From Sphaerolaimus hirsutus (Eukaryota; Nematoda; Chromadorea; Monhysterida; Sphaerolaimidae), in NCBI GenBank assembly GCA_964036195.1, contig OZ038459.1:24983206-25047205 (forward strand): DNA of 64,000 bases, in the 5' to 3' direction. Below are positions 30,901 to 39,400 of the stretch, piece by piece. Every line of letters begins with the position of its first letter. The first letter of the stretch is position 1. The notes under the pieces were generated by a model, which was not told the DNA's origin, ran no database searches, and saw only the letters and a list, made by a program, of their open reading frames with translations. Both the position numbers and the translations under genes were made by a program.

Positions 30901-32346
30901 CCAACGCAGAAAGGCATGGCTGCCAAGTAAATTGGCATTCGTTTGATGCACATGGGTGGTGACAACACTCATGCAAAAAAATTATTTTCTATCTCACTCG
31001 TGAGCCATTCTAGAACAAACGATTTGCACACACCTCATTTTGTTCATCGTGCATAATAGTCCGGAAAAAGTCACAAAAGGTATTCTAAGTCAAAAATTTT
31101 TCGTTAAAAAGCTAATGTTTTGATGGAGGGAATGATTCGCAATAAAAAATTTCAGTAAACATTCCCATATTTATGTTATATCTAATATTAAAGGATAAAG
31201 CAAAATGAAAGTGACAATGCTTAGCTTAGCCTGTTTCCCATGGTATGGGTCAGTAATATACAAGCTGGATTACATCTTCAAACTGCACATTGATGTTTTG
31301 AATTGTTTATCACTTAGAACACACATGGGGGTACCCAGATACAGTACCTACAGTGTACCTTGATGACCAGAAAATATTTGTTCTTAGGCCAAAAAATTTG
31401 ATGATCAGATTCATCAAATTTGTTCCTGAAAATGCAGAAAATTTCTACATATTCATTTGGCTTAAGAACATGATTTAACTAGACTCATATGAACTTTGTG
31501 AGTTAGATGGTCAAGTATCCTTAAGAATGCTCTATATTGTGCACCAGTCCCATATCAGCTATGTCTGGTTGTACATGGTCTGTATGTCAGTTTTCGTGTT
31601 GTAGTGCCAGTGCCTTGTGAGTGCAGTTTTGTGTGGGGGCTTATTTATAGTTCAAATCACTTATTAGCCCCATTTCATTATTTTTTAGATGAAATCTACA
31701 TTCTGTACAACATATAATGTTCATTATAAAGCTGCTTGTGAGCAAATAATAGTATAGTATAATAGTAATAATGTAGCAATTGCTACCAGGTGATAGAACT
31801 CGATTGTGATCATTTTTCTTAAAAAGCATTACCTGAGAGTAAAAAGGGTGATATTTTCTGGCATTTAAGTTGTGAATCATGCCCTCCATCAAAACATTAG
31901 CTTTTTAACAAATTTGTTTTGACTTAGTATACCTTTTGTGACATTTTCCGGACTATTATGCACGATGAACAAAATGAGGTGTGTGCAAATCGTTTGTTTT
32001 AGAATGGCTCATGAGTAAGATAGAAAATTAATTTTTTGTATACGTGTTGTCAGCACCCATGTGGCATCAAACGAATGCCAATTTACTTGGCAGCCATGCC
32101 TTTCTGCGTTGGAGTGTCACCAGAACAATGCGTGGTACCACATTCCGCACTCTTATGCACGGTAGTGTATAAACCTGTACACCCTCGCAGCTAGAATGCG
32201 AGCAGAGTGTCTGCGTGCCGAACGCTCCACTTGTGGCGGTGGCCGCTAACGATTCCCGCGCCACAAGTTTCGTCGCAACATCGTACGATTTCAATACTGT
32301 TTTCTATTTCAAATCGACCGGCGATGCTTCTAGCAAGGGGACGTGA
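9914..32346 (+). CDS. WDR54: WD repeat-containing protein 54 (WDR54), complete
   Basis: Ten exons join in frame: 9914-10039, 10857-10974, 11457-11548, 12085-12145, 14600-14653, 15013-15150, 16781-16904, 17406-17580, 18352-18420 and 32191-32346. They total 1113 nt, or 370 residues plus stop; vertebrate WDR54 is about 334. All introns are GT-AG and all phases match. Family landmarks in order are a beta-propeller blade in exons 3-4 (PLLVVATVEGYMQIFEA), exons 5-6 (HYVVIGSHTGEVHVV), exon 8 (GGILLFQLPNGKLVAAADAH, like the QINAHARAI region of the family), exon 9 (LLSVSEDSFVRVWRV, a classic WD strand) and exon 10 (ATSFVATSYDFNTVFYF, matching the family's GNSFAVTGYDL end). The start ATG follows no other in-frame exon. 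Exons are GC-richer than the introns. The role is a propeller scaffold; the molecular function is poorly known. The exon 6 to exon 7 join is phase-compatible, but a small extra exon there cannot be excluded. Confidence 0.9.
10235..10494. mobile_element. CCGTATT-family MITE (A6) in WDR54 intron 1
   Basis: It runs from TACCGTATTTCCTCGAATT to TTTCGAGGAAATACGGTA with TA flanks. The interior matches A1 and A10. Confidence 0.85.
10975..11456. mobile_element. Palindromic element occupying the whole of WDR54 intron 2 (M-e)
   Basis: The intron begins at the element's left end GTGCCGGCTCCGCAAGTGG and finishes with the inverted end CCACTTGCGGAACTGGCCCC followed by CAG. The exon before it also ends in CAG, so the element is bracketed by CAG|...|CAG. 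The arms are arrays of TTAAGAGTTAAAAG / AAGAGTAAAGT words. Splicing from the first base of the element to after the second CAG leaves ATGGCAG|AGCGCC, i.e. an uninterrupted reading frame. Confidence 0.75.
12434..13324. mobile_element. hAT-like element, GCGCC word family (E-a)
   Basis: Ends TAGTGATGG and CCATCACTA with perfect 8-bp duplication CTGGTGAC (12426-12433, 13325-13332). Each arm is about 200 bp of GGCGCCATGGCGCC / TGGCGCTTGGCGCC words. The interior has a short acidic open frame (12718-12927) that might be a transposase relic. It is homologous to 46996-47894. Confidence 0.9.
13381..13577. mobile_element. Palindromic MITE of the GTGCC end family (M-f)
   Basis: The left GGGGCAGTCTCAAGCCCTG and inverted right CAGGGCTTGGGACTGCCAC are near-perfect inverted repeats. 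The arms are TAAAGTGTAAAG / GTCAAATGTAAAG words. It is flanked by CTG on the left and CAG on the right. Confidence 0.75.
13612..13716. repeat. Decayed GCGCC-word fragment
   Basis: A cluster of TGGCGCTTGGCGC and TGGCGTGTGGCGC words without recognisable ends lies between M-f and H-b. Confidence 0.55.
13842..14537. mobile_element. hAT-like element with TTACGC word arrays (H-b)
   Basis: The left end CAGAGTTGCGAAAGCG and inverted right end CAGAGTTGTTAAAATACC are flanked by GATTGTAC / GAATGTAC (8 bp, one mismatch). Both arms are TTACGCTTACGC arrays. It is in WDR54 intron 4. Confidence 0.8.
15502..16631. mobile_element. TATACTC-family element (B-a) split by E-b
   Basis: It begins TATACTCCGGTTACTTTACA and ends TCATGTACGTCGAGTATAC after removal of the nested element. 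The interior is homologous to 38173-38422 and 39593-39842. It lies in WDR54 intron 6. Confidence 0.75.
15750..16619. mobile_element. hAT-like element, GCGCC word family (E-b)
   Basis: It is bounded by TAGTGATGGAAAAAGCGCC ends and the perfect 8-bp duplication GTCGAGTA (15742-15749, 16620-16627), which comes from the terminus of the TATACTC element it entered. Arms are GCGCCAAGCGCC words. The interior is homologous to 32702-34644 and 45373-46324, including AGCTATCTATCTATCC blocks. Confidence 0.92.
16640..16780. other. Intron tail with tandem CACTTAA words before WDR54 exon 7
   Basis: The segment contains a GTGCC-family right end (TCGCGAAATAGGGCAC) and then CACTTAACACTTAACACTTAA leading straight into the acceptor ACAG. 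A similar CTTGACACTTGACACTTGAC tandem follows the donor of the same intron at 15163. The acceptor therefore seems to sit in repeat-derived sequence. Confidence 0.5.
17602..17720. mobile_element. Short CCGTATT-family MITE (A7) in WDR54 intron 8
   Basis: It runs from TAACGTATTTCCTCGAATT to TTCGAGGTAATACGGTA, starting 22 bp after the donor of exon 8. Confidence 0.75.
17749..17889. mobile_element. Decayed CCGTTTTCC-family element (F2)
   Basis: The ends AAGGGTGTCAACTTTG and TTGACGCCCTA enclose CCGTTTCCGTTTCC words. No clear target duplication is seen. Confidence 0.6.
17968..18237. mobile_element. CCGTATT-family MITE (A8) in WDR54 intron 8
   Basis: It runs from TACCGTATTTCCTCGAAAT to TTCGAGGAAATACGGTA, 115 bp before exon 9. 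Confidence 0.85.
18444..18449 (+). terminator. Possible intronic poly(A) signal
   Basis: If exon 9 of WDR54 is read through its donor, a TGA stop (18442-18444) is reached at once and overlaps this AATAAA. A shortened WDR54 mRNA ending here is possible; no transcript evidence is available. Confidence 0.3.
19682..20102. mobile_element. Element with CCAGGGGTCTCC ends inside the minisatellite
   Basis: The inverted ends CCAGGGGTCTCC and GGAGACCCCTGG bracket a segment with AGATAGATAGCTGAGCG blocks and G/C-runs. Similar AGCTATCTATCTATCC blocks recur at 16095-16235, 26946-27125, 33330-33440 and 45715-45905. Confidence 0.6.
20298..20513. mobile_element. Palindromic element with GGCAGACATCACACTTAG arms
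   Basis: The left TTAGTATGAAAACCTACCAT is matched on the right by ATGGTAGGCTTCCATACTTA. Related arms occur at 14870-14970, 22290-22460, 23700-23730, 32398-32480 and 52329-52490, some with TACTCGGCGGACA ends. Confidence 0.6.
20565..21224. mobile_element. hAT-like element, CCGTTTTCC word family (F3)
   Basis: The ends are TAGGGTGTCAAATTTCCG and TTTTTGACACCCTA, with perfect 8-bp duplication GTTATGGT (20557-20564, 21225-21232). The body is CCGTTTTCC and CCATTTTCCGG words throughout. It is inserted in an arm of the GGCAGACATCACA-type element. Confidence 0.9.
21335..21750. mobile_element. hAT-like element with ATATCGAT word arrays
   Basis: The ends TAGGGTTCAAATGATATGA and ATATCATTTGTACCCTA are flanked by a perfect 8-bp duplication CCCACATG (21327-21334, 21751-21758). 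The interior is almost entirely ATATCGATATTTGATATT-type words. It is inserted in the minisatellite. Confidence 0.88.
22790..23165. repeat. Inverted repeat at the centre of the minisatellite region
   Basis: GCCAACAAAAAGTGGATGCC near 22818 is matched by the inverse GGCATCCACTTTTTGTTGGC near 23128, and the ATGTATGCTTTTGGATGCAG stretch is also mirrored. The segment 23400-23700 beyond it is AATAAAAT low complexity. Confidence 0.65.
24038..25545. mobile_element. 1.5-kb palindromic element with GATGGACTTCTTACCCC ends
   Basis: The left CCCCCGATGGACTTCTTACC and right GGTAAGAAGTCCATGGGGG ends are inverted. The arms mirror each other through GACGCGTGGCACGCCACGAT and GTTAGGCCTATTG. At the centre (24760-24985) is an array of CAGACAAAACGCCAATGCAA words and its inverse. 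No transposase. Confidence 0.7.
25727..26019. mobile_element. GCGCC-family arm with one end only (E-i)
   Basis: Four GGCGCTTTTGGCGCTTGG blocks run to the terminus TTTTCCATCACTA. The other end is missing, so this is a half element. Confidence 0.75.
26020..26145. repeat. GCGGCCACAATG-word palindrome
   Basis: About 125 bp of GTCGCGGCCATTGTGTCCGC-type words switch midway to the inverse, CGCGGCCACAACGTCCGCGG. It abuts the GCGCC half element directly. Confidence 0.6.
26262..26303. repeat. Long near-perfect palindrome
   Basis: TTGTCGGTTCGGGTCTCGTT is followed immediately by its near-perfect inverse. The same palindrome is at 48990-49033. It shares CGGTTTGGG / AACCGAAC words with the GCGGCGTTTACACTGC-ended elements. 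Confidence 0.7.
26640..28470. mobile_element. 1.8-kb palindromic element with nested insertions
   Basis: The left AGATAAGGGGGGTCTATAAC and right TATAGACCCCCCTTATCTCG arms are inverted; the arms continue with CATTTTGCATGGC and GATCGGCCATG. A block of AGCTATCTATC repeats (26946-27125) and a CCATATTTTCTCGAATAG element (27729-28148) are nested inside. Confidence 0.65.
27729..28148. mobile_element. CCGTATT-related MITE, CGAATAGTTCCCC subfamily (A18)
   Basis: It begins ACCATATTTTCTCGAATAG and ends CTATTCAAGAAAATACGGTA. The interior uses GGGGGGAACTATTCGAGG words rather than the usual GGGGGTATTTCGAGG. Confidence 0.7.
28659..28903. mobile_element. TATACTC-family element, reverse orientation (B-d)
   Basis: It starts TATACTCGGCGGACATGATG and ends TGTAAAGTAACTGGGGTATA, the inverse of copies at 38173 and 39593. 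Confidence 0.7.
29025..29392. mobile_element. CCGTATT-family MITE (A17) with a nested fragment
   Basis: It runs from TACTGTATTTCCTCGAATT to TTCGAGGTAATACGGTA. A piece with TTTTACAGGGTCTAATTC near 29266-29330 looks like a GTGCC-end-family insertion. Confidence 0.7.
29993..30840. mobile_element. CACACTAGTTT-family elements X-d with X-e and A9 nested
   Basis: The outer arms are GGCCCTGCTCACACTATTTT and AATAGTGTGCGCAGGC. A related palindrome TGTGCCTGCACACACTAG...GTGCGCAGGGCC (30067-30266) is inside, as is the CCGTATT element 30339-30786. Confidence 0.65.
30339..30786. mobile_element. CCGTATT-family MITE (A9)
   Basis: It runs from TACCGTATTTCCTCGAAAT to TTCGAGGAAATACGGTA. Its interior is homologous to 49781-50232 (A13), including GATTGTTTCATAGTG. 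Confidence 0.85.
30844..32169. mobile_element. 1.3-kb palindromic element ending 21 bp before the last WDR54 exon
   Basis: The left TACACTACCGTGCATAATAG and right inverse end TATGCACGGTAGTGTA are flanking arms of about 350 bp that mirror each other, including GGCATGGCTGCCAAGTAAAT. The loop 31200-31850 is unique AT-rich sequence. The acceptor of exon 32191 therefore depends on only about 20 bp of non-repeat sequence. Confidence 0.75.
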
Positions 32347-32701
32347 TTTTGATTTTGTAATTTTTGTTCCGTAAACCTCGGCAATGTAAATAGGTATACT
32401 CGGCGGACACTTAGTATAGAAGCCTACCTAAGCCATCTGAATAATGAACCAAAAATTTCACATTTTTTCGTCATAATACGTTTTTTCATCACTTCTTTAT
32501 AGTAAAGAATGATAAGTTAGGCCCCTTTCACACTGCGGAAATGGAAATGGAAAATGGAAAAAAAATTTAGTAGGTGAAAAGTAAAGAAAAAAATTCAGCG
32601 GCCAGAAAACGGAACGAAAAATGGAAAAAAATTGCTTTCGGATAACGGAAACAGAAAACGGAAATTTGACACCTTATAGCCAATGGTGGCATAGGCATGG
32701 C

Positions 32702-34644
32702 TAGTGATGGAAAAAGCGCCAGGCTTTTGGCGCCAAGCGCCAAAAGCGCCATGGCGCTTTTCAGACCCCGGCGCCAAGCGCCAATGGCGCCAGAGCAAAA
32801 TGGCGCCAAGCGCCAAAAGCGCCATGGCGCTTTTTTGAACCTCAGCGCCAAGCGCCAATGGCGCGAGAGGGTAATGGCGCCAAGCGCCAATAGCGCCAGC
32901 GCCAAAAATTTCTTTCTGCAATTTGATGGTAGAAACGAGTGCATAACTGTGGGTGATGTACCGCTGAAGTTGTAGTATTCAATTGAACTTCTGCCAGTAC
33001 AAACAACCACTACAATGTGTATTAATTGTTTAAATACCCAGAGACATAATTTTCAGTCAAACATCATGACTGTGAAGCTTTCAATGGGGAGTTCTTTGTT
33101 TCTCGCCCAGCTAAAGGGTGGAGTGATTTAAGGGACATATATAGCCAAAAACAGTTGAAAGTGGTCATAATTCACATGAACAATAGTGATTTTGAAGTCT
33201 GAAAAATCACGACAGTGACCGAGTGATGTGAAAATCACGGGAACGTTTCCAGAAAAAGTATGAAAATCAGCATTTTTTGTGTAAATCGAGGCAAAATTAG
33301 ATAATTGCTGGTAGATAACTGATAGATAATAGCTGGTCGATTTTGGGACTGGGCTCGAGGGATAGTAGCCTAAAATTTTGCCTCAGGATAGATAGATAGA
33401 TGGATTATTTGGGGGTAACACCCCGCTCCCTCCCAACCCCCGCCAACTGAACCCCTGATTTAAGCTACTATAAGCAATTGGAAGCAAAGCATAAAATGTC
33501 ATTTTCTTAAAATAAACTTTTTGGAGTTATCAACTTTTATAAGTTCAAGCTTAAAATGAAAAAGGTGGGTACAACTAGGGTGTGAAAAAAATTTTTTTAC
33601 GGAAAACGGAAACGGAAAAAAAATTTCAGCGGCCGGAACACGGAACGGAAAACGGAAAAAAATTTGCACTTGGCGGAAAACGGAAACAAAACGGAAAAAA
33701 AATTTCAGTGGCCGGAAAACGGAAAAAGCAGCCGGAAAAACGGAAACGGAAAAATGGAATTTGCATGGAAATGGAAAAATTTGCTGAAATTTTGCCTAAA
33801 AAAACGATAAAATTCGCTGAAATTTGGCTGGAAACAGAATTTGTTTTACATAATTGACAATCTGCATGACTGTTTACCAGTTTGGCTGCAACAGAAAACA
33901 GAAAGTTGAGCCAGAAAAGGGTAAAATGAGGCGGAAAGCATGAAATTGAGGCGGAAAACGGAAAAAAAGCAGAAAAACTGGAAATTTAGCTGGAAAACGG
34001 AAAAAAGGCGGAAAAAAGGTGGAAAAACTGAAAATTTCACCAGAAAACGGAAAATGAGCCGGAAAAACGGAAACGGAAAAAAAGGTGGCCGGAAAACGGA
34101 ACAGAAAACGGAAAAAAAATTTCAGCGGCCGGAAAACGGAACGGAAAACGGAAAAAAATTCGCCTGCGGAAAACGGAAACGGAAAACGGAAAACGGAAAT
34201 TTGACACCCTAGGTACAACACAAGTACGTTTTTTGAGCGAACAAAACATTGTTCCACATTCAAATATGAGGATGTGTAAAGTAAAAGTAAACACATTTTA
34301 ACGCTATGCATTTATTCGATGTAAAGTCTACCCTAATATTAATCAATATTTATAAAGTTTTCATAAAAATTGATCAACTGGAGTGTCAATTTCAGTGTAA
34401 AAAACTATTTTTGATTATCATGGTTGGCGCTTTTTTGGCGCCTTTTTTCATGCTGGTGCCAGGCGCCAATAGCGCCACCAGAAAATGGCGCCAAGCGCCA
34501 AAAGCGCCATGGCGCTTTCTCGGACCTCAGCGCCAAGCGCCAATGGCGCCAGAGCGTTTTAGCGCCAAGCGCCAAAAGCGCCATGGCGCTTTTTGCTTTG
34601 GCGCTAGCGCCAGGCGCCAGCGCCATGGCGCTTTTCCATCACTA
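32702..34644. mobile_element. hAT-like element, GCGCC family (E-c), with a nested CCGTTTTCC element
   Basis: Ends TAGTGATGGAAAAAGC and TTTTCCATCACTA with perfect 8-bp duplication GGCATGGC (32694-32701, 34645-34652). The interior matches E-b and E-e apart from the 636-bp insertion at 33576-34211. Confidence 0.92.
33576..34211. mobile_element. hAT-like element, CCGTTTTCC family (F4)
   Basis: The ends are TAGGGTGTGAAAAAA and AAATTTGACACCCTA, with perfect 8-bp duplication GGTACAAC (33568-33575, 34212-34219). The body is GGAAAACGGAAACGG words. It is nested in E-c. Confidence 0.92.
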
Positions 34645-34981
34645 GGCATGGCAATGATCCAATGCACATTGTTTCAAAAAAAGAAACAAACATACCATAC
34701 TTTGTCTTACAGAAGTTTTATGCTTTTCGTCTTTTTTACTTTTTTACCTTTTTAGCCTTTTTTACCTCGTGATGGAATGGCGCCATGGCGCTGGCGCCCT
34801 TTTCCCTGGCGCCATTATTTCAAATGGCGCCATGGCGCCCTTGGCGCTTGGCGCCATTTTGGCCCGGCGCCATTGTTTTGGATGGCGCCAGAAAAGGCGC
34901 CAAGAAGTGATAAAAATCGTACTATTGTCATGTTCAAACTGCACAATATTACCTATTTGAATATAAATGATTTACTTTACC

Positions 34982-35248
34982 TACCGTATTTCCTCGAATT
35001 ACCCCCCGGGGGTTTATTTTTTTAGAGTGAAAATTTTGAGAGAAAAACGTGAAAAATGCAACAATAACCACCATTTATAAATTTTTACAGCCTTTGTATA
35101 AGGATGTAGATGGTATAAACGATGTTCTAATGTAACACAGTAAGTGTTTTGAACGTCTTTCATGCATTTCCCGGACCACAAATTCATAGTGCCGATTTTG
35201 AGCGGGTATTTCGAGGGGGGGGGGGGGGTATTTCGAGGAAATACGGTA
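34982..35248. mobile_element. CCGTATT-family MITE (A10)
   Basis: It runs from TACCGTATTTCCTCGAATT to TTCGAGGAAATACGGTA. It is nested in E-d. Confidence 0.85.
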
Positions 35249-35314
35249 TATAGTTTATTTACCTACTTTATGTATTAAATATATTTTAAGGTATTGACTT
35301 TTTGCTGGTTACAG

Positions 35315-35508
35315 CATGGAGTTTTCGACTTTTTGAATATTGTTATATTGTTTGTCCCAAATTTGTCACTATGGGGCAAATGATTTTGAAAAAAATTGAA
35401 AATGGTGAACAATATGCGGAACCAGTTCTAGGTACCACTTCCACGCTCAACCCAAATTTGGAGAAATCGTCTTTTAGAAATGGACGCCACAAACGCTATG
35501 TTCAATAA
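35315..35508 (+). CDS. Possible 3'-terminal exon of unknown origin inside E-d
   Basis: An acceptor (TGGTTACAG) precedes an open frame starting WSFRLFEYCYIVCPKF and ending RHKRYVQ at TAA, with AATAAA overlapping the stop (35504-35509). It could be a host exon captured by the element, a transposase relic, or the end of a host gene into which the element inserted. No upstream exon was found and no family recognised. Confidence 0.3.
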
Positions 35509-36068
35509 AAGTTGTTTATTCTTGATTAGAATTATGCCAAAATTTCAACCATATTTTTATCAAACCGTTCTGTGAAAAATACACTGAATGCATACTGTAT
35601 TTCATCTAATAGAATGGCATACCTCCAACAGAGAGCAGGTAAACAAACAGGTGACTTAATAAATAGAATGGCACTTGTATTTTACAATATACACGCTGAA
35701 AAATTGACTTTTCTTCTTGGCGCCATTGTTTCTGGCCCTCTGGCGCCTGGCGCCATTTTTTCAGATGGCGCCGTGGCACCATTGGCGCCTGGCGCCATTT
35801 TCTCTGGCGCCCTTTGGCGCCCGGCGCCATTATTTTGAATGGCGCCATTGCGCCATTGGCGCCTGGCGCTTTTCCATCACTAAAAGAAACACGATATTGT
35901 GATATTTATTTGATATGGGAAATTTTTCACTCTTCAAAAGGAATGGGTTTGGGTACCAGGGTTTGCATCGAGAATCATAAAAACAATTAAATATGAAATA
36001 AATCCTCATAATACAATTATGAAAATAAGCTCATATTATTGAAAATACCTAAATGTGTTTAAATAACC

Positions 36069-36372
36069 TACCGTATTACCTCGAAATTTATTCGGGGGTT
36101 TGGGGGTTTATTATTTCGCCAGCAAAATTTGAGGGGGGGTTAATTCGAGGGGGGGGTTTATTCGAGGGGGGGTTTTATTATTCCGTCAGAAATTTTCGTA
36201 AGGATCGTAGTAAATAGTAGGCATTTGCGTACTCAAATAAGGTAATAAATGTGTCCAAACAGGATATATTTGGACATAAAAACGTAGATAGCTACACAGC
36301 CCATTTTGAGGGGGGGTTAATTCGAGGGGGGGGTTAATTCAAGGGGGGGGGATAATTCGAGGTAATACGGTA
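36069..36372. mobile_element. CCGTATT-family MITE (A11) downstream of GST-A
   Basis: It runs from TACCGTATTACCTCGAAAT to TTCGAGGTAATACGGTA and lies 82 bp beyond the GST-A stop codon. Confidence 0.8.
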
Positions 36373-36453
36373 TATGCAAAAAATACATGGCATAAATGGG
36401 TAACCAACATATGCATTTCATCTACAAAGCTACCTATACTCTTTCCAACACAG

Positions 36454-39400
36454 TTAAAACTGGAAAACGTATTTTAACATTTTGTAATAATCCGGCGTGT
36501 TCTTGGGGAAATGCTTGTCACTCTTCAAAAACTTTTTCATGCTTGGCATTGCCTTGATTTTTTCGAAATGTGCCTGTGAATGAAAAATGCGCGTTAAAAA
36601 AATAGTACACGATATGTATGGAAAAATGATTTTTGTTGTTCTAATTGTGACCACACACCAGAGTTGCGAAAGTGTATTTACACTTACCCGAAATACCCAG
36701 GTAAATTGGTATGACAAAATGCCTGGTGCTGGCGCTTGGTCCTGGCGCTTTTTACATTACTCCTTTTTGCAGTACCATATTACCCTAATACTAAATGATT
36801 TCCTCTCGAAAAACTTAATAAAATTCAATCTCTCTGGACAAACATGGGGAAAATATAAAAAATAAACCATTTTTACAATTTCTCAAACCAACTAATCGCC
36901 CGGTTATTTTTGTAACGCTAAACTACCCATTTCCCCCCACCTAACCTTGCAATTGGGATAGGGATCTAGCGCATTGGCTCCCTTATTTTCGTCGATGGCG
37001 AAAGTCACGTGGAACAGGGCCACGTCGGCGAAGGACAGCTTGCCGCCCACCAAGAAACCGTTCTGCCCCTCGGAGAGCACCTGTGGATAGGGGGGGTGAT
37101 TAAGGGGTGCTTGAATTAGCCCCCAGGCCCAGGGGCCAGATTCCATTCTTGGGTAATGCGAGTAAGCTATGCCCTGCACGCCTGACAAAATAAAATGTAT
37201 ATACCTAAAACAATTTGTGGATTTTCAAATTTAAAAAGCATTTAATCGCAATGTTTTTCATAACTACAAACGCTGAAATCAAGACGCTGTAAAATGTCAT
37301 GTGGCATGTGAAAGAGCCTGTAAAGTGTCAAATGTCATAAATGTGTAAGATTATATAAAGTGCATCCAAAACTTATTGTATCATATCCAAATCTTAAGTT
37401 ATTGTATCCGGATACACCTTACAGGGTCCGCAACTATCACCAGGCCCCTTCATCACAAAAAACTTCACCTTCTCATATTTAGGCATGTACCTCTTCATGG
37501 CATTATCGGTGTTTTTGTTGAACACGTCATCGGGCACTATGCACAGCATCATGAAAGGCGCGCAGAAGTCGTTTGCTCCATCAGCCAACATATTGATTCT
37601 GCCAAGTGTACACTTTTGGGTATTTTTGCACTTATAGTGTGTAAAATGCATTGGTAGGATGGATAATTCACTTGTAGTGTGGATAATTCACACTTATGAT
37701 GAATAGAAATATTTGAAATGTGTGACTCCTCAATTGATCATGATTTGATCAGTCTTACTCACAGTCTAGGACAGACATAAATTTTCATAGATTATGTAAT
37801 CACTAATCATGCACAGTGCATTGTATTGAAAACATCCTGGGAGAAAAATTCATAAAAAATCTTTGAACATGTATTCTATATTTTCTCCAGGTTTTCATGA
37901 GAGATTTAATTATATTTTATTTCTGAGAAGAAATTACAAAAATATATACCGTATTACCTCGAATTATCTCCCCCTTGAATTCACCCCCCCCCCCCTCAAA
38001 ATGGGCTTTGATGTAAGAATATGAAAAGTGCTTGTTTTTTAGGTTTATTGAGTTGCTACTGATGAGGACCCAGCTCAGTTAGCTAGTCTAGCAATATGGG
38101 TCGAAACTAGTATTTCCTATTAAAAATTAAAAATAATAAAGCCCCCTCGAAATACCCCCCTCCAGAATGATGTATACTTCGGTTACTTTACACCTTGCAC
38201 GCGTGGTTCCCGCTGGAAGTGTGCCAACGATGGTTAACGCGTGCGAGTTTCATAAAAAGATAATAAAATTGATTGTTGTTATAATGTTATTCATTAACAT
38301 ATTCACATCGATGAATTTTTTAAATCTTTTTACGGAAATCGCATGATTTAATAATCATTGGCACGCTTCCAACACGAGACATAAATCAGTGCGAGGGCAG
38401 AGTATCATGTACGCCGAGTATACATCATGTATGCAATGTACATGATGTAGGTATTTATTACTGCAAATTTGCATTGCAGCAAGATTTTTTTATGCTCATT
38501 TGTGTACAGATGTACATCTATAGCCCCAACATAACCTTCTCATGTTTATTACCGTTTTTGTGCATGAATAAGCATATTCTTTGCTATAAATTTCACGAAA
38601 CTTTCTGACGAAATAAACCCCCCCCCTCAAATTTTGCTGGCGAAATAATAAACCCCCATAGGGGTATTTCGAGGTAATACGGTATCATTAATATTTTATA
38701 TATATTTTCTGTACATCTTTCAGATAGATTCAATTATATTTCCGTTTTGAGAGATTTTTGGAGATTACATTTCATTATATTTTCTCAAAATCACAAATTG
38801 TTCAATCCTAAGTGCACACTAAGTCATATTTTTCCTTGTTGTCAGCAGTTGTCAGCAAACATGAAACGAGTCAGTGATTCGGTTTTTAGGTTCAAGTAAC
38901 ATATGCCTTTAAATTTGAATTTGAATGGATGGATTCCATCGGGTTCATGGTAAATTTTATTCAATCTGACTTTCTATTCAATAACGTAATAAATTTTATA
39001 AACATATCATTAAACACAAAGAAGCCCACCTGAATCTCTCCTCCTTACAGCCATTCCCCATCAAGCCCCCAATATCAGCAAAGTACCTGGCTGTAGAAAA
39101 GGACTGCACCATATTCATTCCCTTGTACTTGACCAGGGGCAGTTGGTCAAATTGGAGATCTCCATCAGCTCTTAATTTGTTCAGTTTCTCTGGAGTGTCC
39201 ACAAAGTCCCCATGGGTGAACTGGGAGTTTGGTTTTGGTTTTTTAACATTCCATCTATTTATATGACTTAACATCCCCTGGATATGGCGCCATTTAGGGT
39301 ATAGAGCAAATGATATTCAAATAAATTTTGTCAAAAGTGGAATCAAATTTTTATGATACATTTACTGCACTTTGATGCCATTTGATAAAAGTTTGGTATG

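Larger units (their letters stand above)
34767..35882. mobile_element. GCGCC-family element, divergent subfamily (E-d)
   Basis: The right end TTTTCCATCACTA is intact; the left end is TCGTGATGGAATGG. The arms are GGCGCCATTTTGGCC / TGGCGCCTGGCGCC words. No target duplication is visible. A CCGTATT element (34982-35248) and an open exon-like ORF (35315-35508) lie inside. Confidence 0.75.
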
